NCBI RefSeq assembly: GCF_004343155.1
Contig: NZ_SMDC01000010.1
Coordinates: 1-64,000, forward strand
Direction of reading: 5' to 3'
Length of the DNA: 64,000 bases
Source of the DNA: Marichromatium gracile
GTDB taxonomy: Bacteria; Pseudomonadota; Gammaproteobacteria; Chromatiales; Chromatiaceae
Shown here: one piece after another, positions 28,055 to 35,444 of the stretch
Position numbering within the stretch: the stretch's first letter is position 1
Layout of the letters: each line of letters starts with the position of its first letter
The notes under the pieces: model-generated
Told to the model about the DNA's origin: nothing
Seen by the model: only the letters and a program-made list of their open reading frames with translations
Databases searched by the model: none
Program-made: the position numbers and the translations under genes

Positions 28055-29128
28055 ATGCCCATGCCACTGCAGTCGCTGAAGCGCCTGCTCGAGACGCCAC
28101 AGCGCTTTGCTCGGGACCCGCTGCTGTTTCGTCGCGCGCAGCTGCTCAACTTCACCCTGCTCGCCCTCATTGCAGTGATGACCATCGCCGCACTGTTCAA
28201 CCTCATCGTCCTCGGCGACTCGACGCTCGCCCGGATCCAGCTGGCGATGGTGGCGACCATACTGCTGGCGCTATGGCATTTTCGCCGTCGCGCCAGCCTG
28301 CAGGGTCCGGCGTGGCTGGCCTCGTCTTGCGCCGGCGCGATGCTGCTGTACCTGATCATCCAAGCCAAGGGGGATAGCACCCCCTACCTGATGCTGTTGC
28401 TCTACCCCTTGTTCGCCTACCCGCTGCACGGCCCGCGTGCCGCCACCCTCGCCTATCTGGTCTTCGTCGCCGCCGTCCTCGCCGTCTTCGCCTACGACTG
28501 GCTGCACTGGGACGTGCTCAACCCCGCCAGGAAGCTGTTCAATACCCTGGTCACACTGGTGGTCGGCGGTGGCATCATCTACTACTACGAGCACACCCGC
28601 GAGGAGACGCTCAACCGGATACGCATCCTGTCGATGACCGACCCGCTCACCGGTCTCTGGAACCGCACCATGTTCGACGAGATGCTCGCGCGCGAGATCG
28701 CCAAGACCGGTCGTCATCAGCGCTGTTTCTCGCTGATCCTGCTCGATCTCGACCACTTCAAGCGGATCAACGACACCCTGGGACACGATGTCGGCGACGC
28801 GGTACTGCACGAGTTCGCGCAGCTGCTCGCCACACGCACGCGCGCCAGCGACAGTCTGGCGCGCTGGGGCGGCGAGGAGTTCGCGCTGATCCTGCCCGAC
28901 ACCTCGCGCCGTCAGGCCGAGCAGCTCGCACGCGACCTGCTCGGGACCGTCCGCGCACACCGTTTCCCCCGTGCCGGACGGGTCACCGCAAGCCTCGGGG
29001 TCGGCACCTTCTGTCCCGGCAACGACCGCGCGACCTTCTTCCGCGCAATCGATCAGGCCCTCTATCGCGCCAAGCGTCAGGGGCGCGACCGCTATGCCAT
29101 GACCGAGGACGACCAGGCAGCCGACTGA
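28055..29128 (+). CDS. Membrane-bound diguanylate cyclase (GGDEF)
   Basis: A 357-aa protein with about five to six N-terminal membrane helices (residues ~28-180) and a GGDEF domain. The active site is GGEEF (272-276) with the Mg-binding DLD at 231-233. A product-inhibition I-site RASD (263-266) lies exactly 5 residues before it, so it should be active and feedback-controlled. The stop overlaps the next permease start by one base (TGATG), which indicates translational coupling. A cyclase inside an export operon is unusual. The ribosome binding site is weak. Confidence 0.93.
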   Translation: MPMPLQSLKRLLETPQRFARDPLLFRRAQLLNFTLLALIAVMTIAALFNLIVLGDSTLARIQLAMVATILLALWHFRRRASLQGPAWLASSCAGAMLLYLIIQAKGDSTPYLMLLLYPLFAYPLHGPRAATLAYLVFVAAVLAVFAYDWLHWDVLNPARKLFNTLVTLVVGGGIIYYYEHTREETLNRIRILSMTDPLTGLWNRTMFDEMLAREIAKTGRHQRCFSLILLDLDHFKRINDTLGHDVGDAVLHEFAQLLATRTRASDSLARWGGEEFALILPDTSRRQAEQLARDLLGTVRAHRFPRAGRVTASLGVGTFCPGNDRATFFRAIDQALYRAKRQGRDRYAMTEDDQAAD

Positions 29129-30333
29129 TGCGCCCCCACGACACCGCCACCACCGCACTGCGCGCGCTCGTCGCCCACCCCGGCCGCGCCGCGCTGACCC
29201 TGCTGGCCGTCGCCCTCGGCTGCGCGGCGGTGGTCGTCCTGTCGGGGATCGGCGATGGCGCGCGCCGCTTCGTGCTCGACGAGTTCAGCCAGCTCGGCAC
29301 CCGGCTGCTGATCGTCGTCCCCGGGCGCAACGAGACCACCGGGGGCGCGCCACCCCTGCTCGGCGAGACCCCACGCGACCTCACCCTGGACGACGCCCTG
29401 GCGCTGCTGCGCGCCCCGGGGGTCGCGCGGGTCGCCCCGGTAGCGATGGGCGAGGCCCCGGTGTCGACCGGGGCGCTGGCGCGCGAGGTCGGCATCCTCG
29501 GCACCACCGCCGACTATCTCGCCATCCGCGAACTGACGCTGGCCGCCGGGCGCTTTCTGCCCGTCGCCGATCCCGGGCGCGCGGCGCCGGTGGCGGTGCT
29601 CGGCGCGACCCTGGCGCGCGAGCTGTTCGGCACCGCCAGCCCGCTCGGGCAGCGCATCCGGATCGCCGACCGGCGCTTCCGGGTGATCGGCGTGCTCGCC
29701 GGCGGCGGTGTGTCGCTGGGCACCGACATGGCCGATCTGGCACTGATCCCGGTGGCCTCGGCCCAGGCGGTGTTCGACAACCCCGGGCTGTTCCGGGTGC
29801 TGGTCCAGGGGCGAGTCGGCGCCGATCTGACGGTCACCGCCGAGCAGATCCGTGCCATCGTCCGCGACCGCCACGAGGGCGAGGACGATGTCACCGTGAT
29901 CACCCAGGACGCGCTGCTCGGCACCTTCGACCAGATCCTCTCGACGCTCACCCTGGCGGTGGCGGCGATCGCTGCGATCAGCCTGGTGGTCGCCGGGGTG
30001 TTGATCATGAACGTGATGCTGGTGTCGGTCTCCCAGCGCAGCGCCGAGGTCGGGCTGCTCAAGGCGCTGGGGGCGAGTGCGGCCCAGGTGCGCGCGCTCT
30101 TCCTCACCGAGGCCCTGATACTCGGTGCGCTCGGCAGTCTCGCCGGGCTGGGGTGCGGTCACGCCCTGCTCTGGCTGATCGACCGCCAGTTCGCCGGGTT
30201 CACCCTCGCCGCGCCCCTCTGGGCGAGCCTGGCGGCGGTGCTCACCGCACTGGGCAGCGCGCTGGTGTTCGGACTGCTGCCGGCACGACGGGCCGCGCGG
30301 CTCGATCCGGTCGCGGCGCTCAACGGTCGTTGA
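29128..30333 (+). CDS. FtsX-type ABC exporter permease, first copy
   Basis: A 401-aa permease with a MacB-like architecture: one N-terminal helix (HPGRAALTLLAVALGCAAVV), a periplasmic core domain (about 50-250) and three C-terminal FtsX helices (about 275-395), including NVMLVSVSQRSAEVGLLKALGA. It ends GLLPARRAARLDPVAALNGR, typical of the family. It is clearly paralogous to the next gene and is coupled to the upstream cyclase. Confidence 0.9.
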   Translation: MRPHDTATTALRALVAHPGRAALTLLAVALGCAAVVVLSGIGDGARRFVLDEFSQLGTRLLIVVPGRNETTGGAPPLLGETPRDLTLDDALALLRAPGVARVAPVAMGEAPVSTGALAREVGILGTTADYLAIRELTLAAGRFLPVADPGRAAPVAVLGATLARELFGTASPLGQRIRIADRRFRVIGVLAGGGVSLGTDMADLALIPVASAQAVFDNPGLFRVLVQGRVGADLTVTAEQIRAIVRDRHEGEDDVTVITQDALLGTFDQILSTLTLAVAAIAAISLVVAGVLIMNVMLVSVSQRSAEVGLLKALGASAAQVRALFLTEALILGALGSLAGLGCGHALLWLIDRQFAGFTLAAPLWASLAAVLTALGSALVFGLLPARRAARLDPVAALNGR

Positions 30334-30344
30334 GGCACGGAACG

Positions 30345-31541
30345 ATGCGCACCACGGACCTGATGCGTTATGCCCTGGGCGCGGTCGGCGAGCGCCCCGG
30401 TCGCAGCCTGTTGACGGTGCTCGGGATCGCCATCGGGGTCGCCGCGGTGGTGCTGCTGACGGCGATCGGCGAGGGCGTGCACCGCTTCGTGCTCGCCGAG
30501 TTCAGCCAGTTCGGCACCAACCTGATCGCCGTCTCGCCGGGACGCACCACCACCCTGGGGATGTCCGGGGCGCTGGTCTCCAACGTCCGGCCACTGAGCC
30601 TGGAGGATGCCCGTGCGCTCGCGCGTCTCCCCGAGGTCGAGGCAGTGGTCCCCGTGGTGCAGGGCAATGTCGCCGTCGAGCACGCCGGGCGCAGCCGCCG
30701 CACCACGGTGTTCGGCGCCGGTCCCGGGGTCCCCGAGATCTGGTCGATGCGTCTGGCCAGCGGTCGCTTCCTCCCCGAACGCGGCGCCAATCCGCCGGCC
30801 TTCGCGGTGCTGGGGGCGGAGCTGGCGGTGCAGCTGTTCGGCCAGCACTCGCCGCTCGGCGCCCGTATCCGCGTCGGCGGCGAGCCCTATCGGGTGATCG
30901 GGGTGATGGCGCGCAAGGGCCAGATGCTCGGCTTCGACCTCGACGACACCCTCTACATCCCCGCCGAGCGGGCGCTGGCACTGTTCGACCGCGACAGCCT
31001 GATGGAGATCGACCTGCTCTACGACCGTCATGCCGACAGCGCGGTGGTGGCCGAGCGGGTGCGCACGCTGCTGATCCGTCGTCATGGCACCGAGGACTTC
31101 ACCATCACCACCCAGGACCAGATGCTCGCGGTACTCGGGTCGGTGCTCGGCGCGCTGACCACGGTGGTCGGGGCGCTCGGCGCGATCTCGTTGCTGGTCG
31201 GCGGGATCGGCATCCTCACCATCATGACCATCGCCGTCGGCGAGCGTCGGCGCGAGATCGGGCTGCTGCGCGCGCTCGGCGCCGGACGCGAGCAGATCCG
31301 CTGGCTGTTCCTGCTCGAGGCGATGCTGCTGGCGCTGCTCGGCGGACTCGTCGGACTCGCCATCGGCGCACTGGTGGTGGTGCTGCTCGGGCTCGCACTG
31401 CCGGGGCTGCCGCTGCAACCGGCCTGGGACTTCGTGTTGCTGGCCGAGTGCGGCGCACTGCTGCTCGGGCTGGTCGCCGGGGTCGTCCCGGCGCTGCGCG
31501 CGGCGCGACTCGACCCGGTGCGGGCACTGCACGAGCAATGA
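30345..31541 (+). CDS. FtsX-type ABC exporter permease, second copy
   Basis: A 398-aa paralogue of the preceding permease with the same fold: N-terminal helix (RPGRSLLTVLGIAIGVAAVV), periplasmic core and C-terminal helices with IMTIAVGERRREIGLLRALG and VVPALRAARLDPVRALHEQ. The first 65 residues of the two permeases match at most positions (RRFVLDEFSQLGT against HRFVLAEFSQFGT). The pair probably forms a heterodimer with the separate ATPase. The start at 30345 is chosen because the helix follows directly; in-frame upstream sequence overlaps the previous gene. Confidence 0.9.
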   Translation: MRTTDLMRYALGAVGERPGRSLLTVLGIAIGVAAVVLLTAIGEGVHRFVLAEFSQFGTNLIAVSPGRTTTLGMSGALVSNVRPLSLEDARALARLPEVEAVVPVVQGNVAVEHAGRSRRTTVFGAGPGVPEIWSMRLASGRFLPERGANPPAFAVLGAELAVQLFGQHSPLGARIRVGGEPYRVIGVMARKGQMLGFDLDDTLYIPAERALALFDRDSLMEIDLLYDRHADSAVVAERVRTLLIRRHGTEDFTITTQDQMLAVLGSVLGALTTVVGALGAISLLVGGIGILTIMTIAVGERRREIGLLRALGAGREQIRWLFLLEAMLLALLGGLVGLAIGALVVVLLGLALPGLPLQPAWDFVLLAECGALLLGLVAGVVPALRAARLDPVRALHEQ

Positions 31542-31608
31542 GCCGCGCGGGTTGGACGGAAAGGGGAACTGGGGTTAGAGTCGCCGAAACACTCGGCGGT
31601 GGAGCACG

Positions 31609-31977
31609 ATGATGCCGACCCCAGCACCCGCACAACCGCTTCGCGATCCAGCAGCAGCCCTTGCCAGCGTGGGCGGCGACGCTGAGCTCGCCCACGAGCT
31701 GTTCTGCGCCCTGCGCGCGGAGCTGCCGGCCGAACTCGAGGCGCTGCGCGCCTGTCGAGCCGAGAGCGACTGGCCGGGCCTGGCCGACTACGTCCATCAG
31801 ATGCGCACGGTCATCCGCTACTGTGGCGTACCGGCACTCGATGCCGCACTCGACGCGCTCGAGCGCGCCGCTCGCATCGGTGACGCCCTGCGCATCGATC
31901 ACGATATCGAGCAGGTCGCGACCCAGGCCGGACGACTGAGCAGCATGCCGGATCGGGAGACGATCGAACACGGATAG
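31609..31977 (+). CDS. Histidine phosphotransfer (Hpt)-like protein
   Basis: A 122-aa all-helical protein that resembles a stand-alone Hpt domain: LAHELFCALRAELPAELEAL, then the phosphoacceptor-type helix with His63 in YVHQMRTVIRYCG, then ALDAALDALERAAR. The usual HxLKG is HQMRT, so the key residues after the histidine are changed and phosphotransfer is not certain. It lies 67 bp after the second permease on the same strand, with GGTGGAG before the start. No histidine kinase or receiver gene is adjacent. Confidence 0.75.
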   Translation: MMPTPAPAQPLRDPAAALASVGGDAELAHELFCALRAELPAELEALRACRAESDWPGLADYVHQMRTVIRYCGVPALDAALDALERAARIGDALRIDHDIEQVATQAGRLSSMPDRETIEHG

Positions 31978-32432
31978 AAAGCCAACCAAACCGCACTCGA
32001 CCTCCCCCCGCCAGTCTCCCTCCTCGCCCGCTCCAGGTGCACCCTTTTCCGCTCCCGCCGACGCCTCAGAGGCCCCGGCGAGCCAACAGGCACGGCCCGG
32101 CAATCAGATTCTCTGATAGCGAAAACAAAGATTTAAATGAAACAAAATCCACGAGCGGGTTGATTCGTGGTGTCAGCCCTGTAGGATAAAACCCTCTTCC
32201 AGTCGGGGCCACCCCGACCATCATCCGGCGGCATCCAGCTGCCACTTCGAGTGCGCAATCGCGCTGTTTTCAGTGAGCGCCCCCTGTATACCAGGGTGTA
32301 TTCCGGCGCCAGAAGAAGACCTCTCGTGTATCGCCATGCCGTGCGCCATCTCCGCACTGGCCACTGAATCGCCACCCCGCGAGGCGTACACACGTCATCA
32401 CCACCGACCCGAGCAGGCCCAGGAGCGACGCC
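31978..32432. other. Long leader region before the betaine genes
   Basis: 455 bp without a convincing gene. It is markedly AT-rich around 32100-32150, unlike its surroundings. A promoter candidate is listed separately. The stretch could carry osmotic control; no known operator was recognised. Confidence 0.45.
32160..32187 (+). promoter_or_regulatory. Candidate promoter for glycine betaine synthesis
   Basis: TTGATT (32160-32165) and TAGGAT (32182-32187) are 16 bp apart, immediately downstream of the AT-rich block. The leader to the start codon would be about 240 nt. Confidence 0.45.
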
Positions 32433-33254
32433 ATGTACAACCCCACGCATACCCAGCAGGACTATGGCAACGACCCGCTTGCAGTCAGACACACCGATCA
32501 CTACCAGGCCGAATACATCCAGTCCTTCGTCGAGAAGTGGGACCAGCTGATCGACTGGGACGGACGCGCCCAGAGCGAGGGCGACTTCTTCGTCCGGGTA
32601 CTGCGCGAGCACGGTGCGCGCAAGGTGCTGGATGTGGCCACCGGCACCGGCTTCCACTCGGTCCGGTTGCTCAAGGAAGGGTTCGAGGTCACCAGCGCCG
32701 ACGGTAATCCCAACATGTTGGCCAAGGCCTTCGCCAACGCCCGCAGCCACGGCAAGCTGCTGCGCACCGTGCAGGCCGACTGGCGCTGGCTCAACCAGGA
32801 CGTCCACGACTATTACGACGCGGCGATCTGTCTCGGCAACTCCTTCACCCATCTGTTCGACGAGCGCGACCGCCGCAAGGCACTCGCCGAGTTCTACGCC
32901 ACACTGCGTCACGACGGCATCCTGATCATCGACCAGCGCAACTACGACGCCCTGCTCGATCACCAGGTCGCGCCCAGCCACGACTTCTACTACTGCGGCG
33001 ACAACGTCCGCGCCACCCCCGAGCACGTCGACGACTCGCTCGCCCGCTTCCGCTACGAGTTCCCCGGCGAGAACGTCTTCCATCTCAACATGTTCCCGCT
33101 GCGCAAGAACTATCTGCGCCGGTTGCTGCACGAGGTCGGCTTCCAGAAGGTGACCACCTACGGCGACTTCAAGGAGACCTATCGCGAGGATCAGCCCGAT
33201 TTCTTCATCCACGTCGCCGAGAAGCGCTATCGCCAGGAGGACGAGAACGCATGA
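32433..33254 (+). CDS. gsmT: Glycine/sarcosine N-methyltransferase
   Basis: A 273-aa SAM-dependent enzyme that methylates glycine to sarcosine and dimethylglycine, the first half of de novo glycine betaine synthesis. SAM motif I is KVLDVATGTGFHS (about 64-76), followed by the acidic SADGNPNML. The N-terminus (YGNDPLAVRHTDHYQAEYIQ) and FFIHVAEKRY at the end match the bacterial GSMT group known from Halorhodospira and other halophiles. AGGAGCG lies before the ATG. The stop overlaps the next gene by 4 nt. Confidence 0.93.
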   Translation: MYNPTHTQQDYGNDPLAVRHTDHYQAEYIQSFVEKWDQLIDWDGRAQSEGDFFVRVLREHGARKVLDVATGTGFHSVRLLKEGFEVTSADGNPNMLAKAFANARSHGKLLRTVQADWRWLNQDVHDYYDAAICLGNSFTHLFDERDRRKALAEFYATLRHDGILIIDQRNYDALLDHQVAPSHDFYYCGDNVRATPEHVDDSLARFRYEFPGENVFHLNMFPLRKNYLRRLLHEVGFQKVTTYGDFKETYREDQPDFFIHVAEKRYRQEDENA

Positions 33255-34093
33255 GCGCACCCTACTCCGAGGTCGTCGAGACCGCCCGCAACTATTACAA
33301 CAGCGAGGATGCCGACAACTTCTACTTCCACGTCTGGGGCGGTGAGGACATCCATATCGGCATCTACCAGCATGCCGAGGAGGCGATCGCCACGGCCAGC
33401 CGCCGTACCGTCGAGCGCATGGCGACGGTCGCCGCGCCCATCACCCCGGAGACCCGGGTGCTCGACATCGGCTCGGGATTCGGCGGCGCGGCGCGCTATC
33501 TCGCCGCCACCTTCGGCTGCACGGTGACCTGCCTGAACCTCAGCGAGAAGGAGAACGCGCGCAACCGCGCGATGAATCGAGAGCAGGGACTGGAGGATCG
33601 CATCGATGTGCGTGACGGCAGCTTCGAGTCGATCCCGCTCGCCGAGACGAGCGTCGATCTGGTGTGGTCGCAGGACGCCATCCTGCACAGCGGCGAGCGC
33701 GAGCGGGTGATTGCCGAGGTGGCACGGGTGTTACGCCCGGGCGGGCGCTTCGTCTTCACCGACCCGATGCAGACCGACGACTGTCCGTCAGGGGTGCTGC
33801 AGCCGGTGCTCGAGCGTATCCATCTCAGCACACTGGGGTCATTCAGGTTCTATCGTACGACGGCCGTGGACAACGGGCTCGAGGAGGTCGAGATCATCGA
33901 TCTCACCGAACAGCTGGCGGTTCACTATAGCCGGGTCGGAGAGGTGCTGGAGAGGTCGCGCGAACAGCTGGCAGGGAAGATCTCGGCGAATTATGCCGCG
34001 CGCATGCAGGACGGTCTCACGCGCTGGGTCGAGGCGGGGCGCGCCGGCTATCTGCGCTGGGGGATCATGCACTTTCGTAAACGCACCGACTGA
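33251..34093 (+). CDS. sdmT: Sarcosine/dimethylglycine N-methyltransferase
   Basis: A 280-aa SAM-dependent enzyme that completes glycine betaine synthesis from sarcosine or dimethylglycine. It opens with ARNYYNSEDADNFYFHVWGG and has motif I VLDIGSGFGGAARYLA (about 70-85) and DLVWSQDAILHSGERERV, all characteristic of the SDMT group. It is translationally coupled to gsmT. The pair gives three SAM-dependent methylations, making the organism able to build its own compatible solute. Only the two biosynthetic genes are here; no betaine transporter is adjacent. Confidence 0.93.
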   Translation: MSAPYSEVVETARNYYNSEDADNFYFHVWGGEDIHIGIYQHAEEAIATASRRTVERMATVAAPITPETRVLDIGSGFGGAARYLAATFGCTVTCLNLSEKENARNRAMNREQGLEDRIDVRDGSFESIPLAETSVDLVWSQDAILHSGERERVIAEVARVLRPGGRFVFTDPMQTDDCPSGVLQPVLERIHLSTLGSFRFYRTTAVDNGLEEVEIIDLTEQLAVHYSRVGEVLERSREQLAGKISANYAARMQDGLTRWVEAGRAGYLRWGIMHFRKRTD

Positions 34094-34165
34094 ATCGGCT
34101 CACATCCGACGGGCATGGACGTCGGGAGAACAGCGGATCGGGTGACGGGCACCCGATCCGCGCCC

Positions 34166-34201
34166 TGATCGGCCCGGGCCCCAGGGGCCGGGCCAGGATC
34201 A
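34166..34201. terminator. Bidirectional hairpin between sdmT and the cold-shock gene
   Basis: A long, nearly perfect stem: TGATC plus ggcccgggcccc (34166-34182) pairs with ggggccgggcc plus GATCA (34184-34201), with a one-base loop and two small bulges. It lies between convergent gene ends and could serve both. There is no T-tract on either side. Confidence 0.55.
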
Positions 34202-34204
34202 GGC

Positions 34205-34420
34205 TCAGACCGGGTTGACGTTCTCGGCCTGGGGGCCTTTCGGGCCCTGGGTGACCTGCATGGTCACCTGCTGACCCTCGAGCAGGGTCTTGCGGCCACC
34301 AGCGCCATTGATCGCGCTGTAATGCACGAAGACGTCCTTGCCGCCTTCACGCGCAATAAAACCGTAACCCTTCTCGTCGTTGAACCACTTAACCGTCCCG
34401 GAAACCATTTCGCCTGGCAT
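34205..34420 (-). CDS. Cold-shock-domain protein (CspA family)
   Basis: A 71-aa single-stranded nucleic-acid-binding protein. RNP1 is KGYGFI and RNP2 is VFVHYSAI, within [18 protein letters not shown]. The start [13 protein letters not shown] at 34420 is preferred because GAGG lies 5 nt upstream; MVSGTVKWF at 34408 is the alternative. The AT-rich leader (34421-34445) and a hairpin accggc/gccggt (34445-34465) are consistent with the structured leaders of cold-shock genes, but this is inference. Confidence 0.93.
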   Translation of the reverse strand: MPGEMVSGTVKWFNDEKGYGFIAREGGKDVFVHYSAINGAGGRKTLLEGQQVTMQVTQGPKGPQAENVNPV

Positions 34421-35444
34421 ATCAACCTCATCACAATATAAAGCACCGGCATTCATCTCGCCGGTATTGCTAAAAATCCGCGTCCCGCACGCAATTACGA
34501 GCGCGGCTTCATCACCCTGTCACGGACAGGATGACGAATCGAACGGGAGCCACGCAGGCATCCCGCAATCGGTGGCGACACCAGGTGTCGCACCATATCC
34601 GTTATCGACCCGTGTCGATGAACGAGACCAGGCTTCCGCGGCGTGCCGAGCGCCACACACCACTCAGTGGCGTGCGAAATGCCGTTCGGCATACCTCCAC
34701 GAGCACGGACGACCTGTCATCACACACTGATGACCATGGCTGTCCTGACCGGGGGAAGGGGCATCATCGTGACCGAGCATCAACCGTTCGGCAGCGACGC
34801 TCACACAGAGCGGCAGTCGCTTTCGCGGTGATCTCAAGGCCCGTGGCCCCATGCGATTGATCGGGCGGTATTGGTTCCGAGCGGGACGACCACTGGCCAC
34901 CTAGGGCGGCACTGGGCCGGTTCGCCGGGCCCGCGGCCAACATGACCGTCAACCCGACACCGGACTCCGACTCCACGGGGTCCCGCGTAACTATCCTTCC
35001 ATCAAGCACACGCATCCGGCGTATTCGTTCTCGAGGTGATGCGTCCTGCATCACCAGTGCTTCTTCGTCATTATGCGATTCTATTTGGCCAGTGTAAACC
35101 GGAGAACGTAATCGCAACATGGGCGTTCGCCGTCATCCCTTTTGCACCGTTTCATTATCACCACATCATCACCAGGACCACTCAGGCAACACGGCCAGCG
35201 GCTGTCATTGCTATCGGGACGAACATGATGGATACACCTCGCCTGTTCCACGCAAGACGACAGCCATGCGGTCGGGACAACGAGCGTTGGGGGAAATGCG
35301 ATGGTGATCGGCGGTGATACCGCGAGTGGGGGAAATGCGACGGAGGCGGCCTTCAGTAAAGCGGAATCGAAATTCTCATGCCGGCTAGTGTAACCCTGAA
35401 TCCCGCCCTTGGCGACGAAAATCTGCGTCTGGCGCACCGCACGC
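34421..35444. other. About 1 kb without a recognisable gene
   Basis: No open frame here has family features, consistent codon use or a ribosome binding site. Short palindromes cluster at its left: accggc/gccggt (34445-34465), cctgtc/gacagg (34517-34531) and gcgacacc/ggtgtcgc (34575-34591, one-base loop). A 14-bp direct repeat occurs at 35288 and 35327. The region is less GC-rich than its surroundings in parts. It may contain the csp leader, an unannotated small RNA or decayed sequence. Confidence 0.5.
35288..35340. repeat. 14-bp direct repeat, 39-bp period
   Basis: TGGGGGAAATGCGA occurs exactly at 35288-35301 and again at 35327-35340. It lies in the gene-free tract, about 105-155 bp from the 3' end of the EAL gene. 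Confidence 0.8.

Noticed and set aside
32100-32150. Second Fur-like box in the AT-rich block before gsmT
   Set aside because: AAATGAAACAAAAT shares only half of the palindrome; no symmetric right arm was found.
35288-35340. CRISPR-like repeat
   Set aside because: There are only two copies of a 14-bp unit with a 25-bp spacer, and no cas gene or further repeat is nearby.
34764-35437. Open frames on both strands in the 1-kb gap (for example 34764-35120 and 35081-35437)
   Set aside because: No ribosome binding site, no domain and unusual composition. They are not distinguishable from random open frames.
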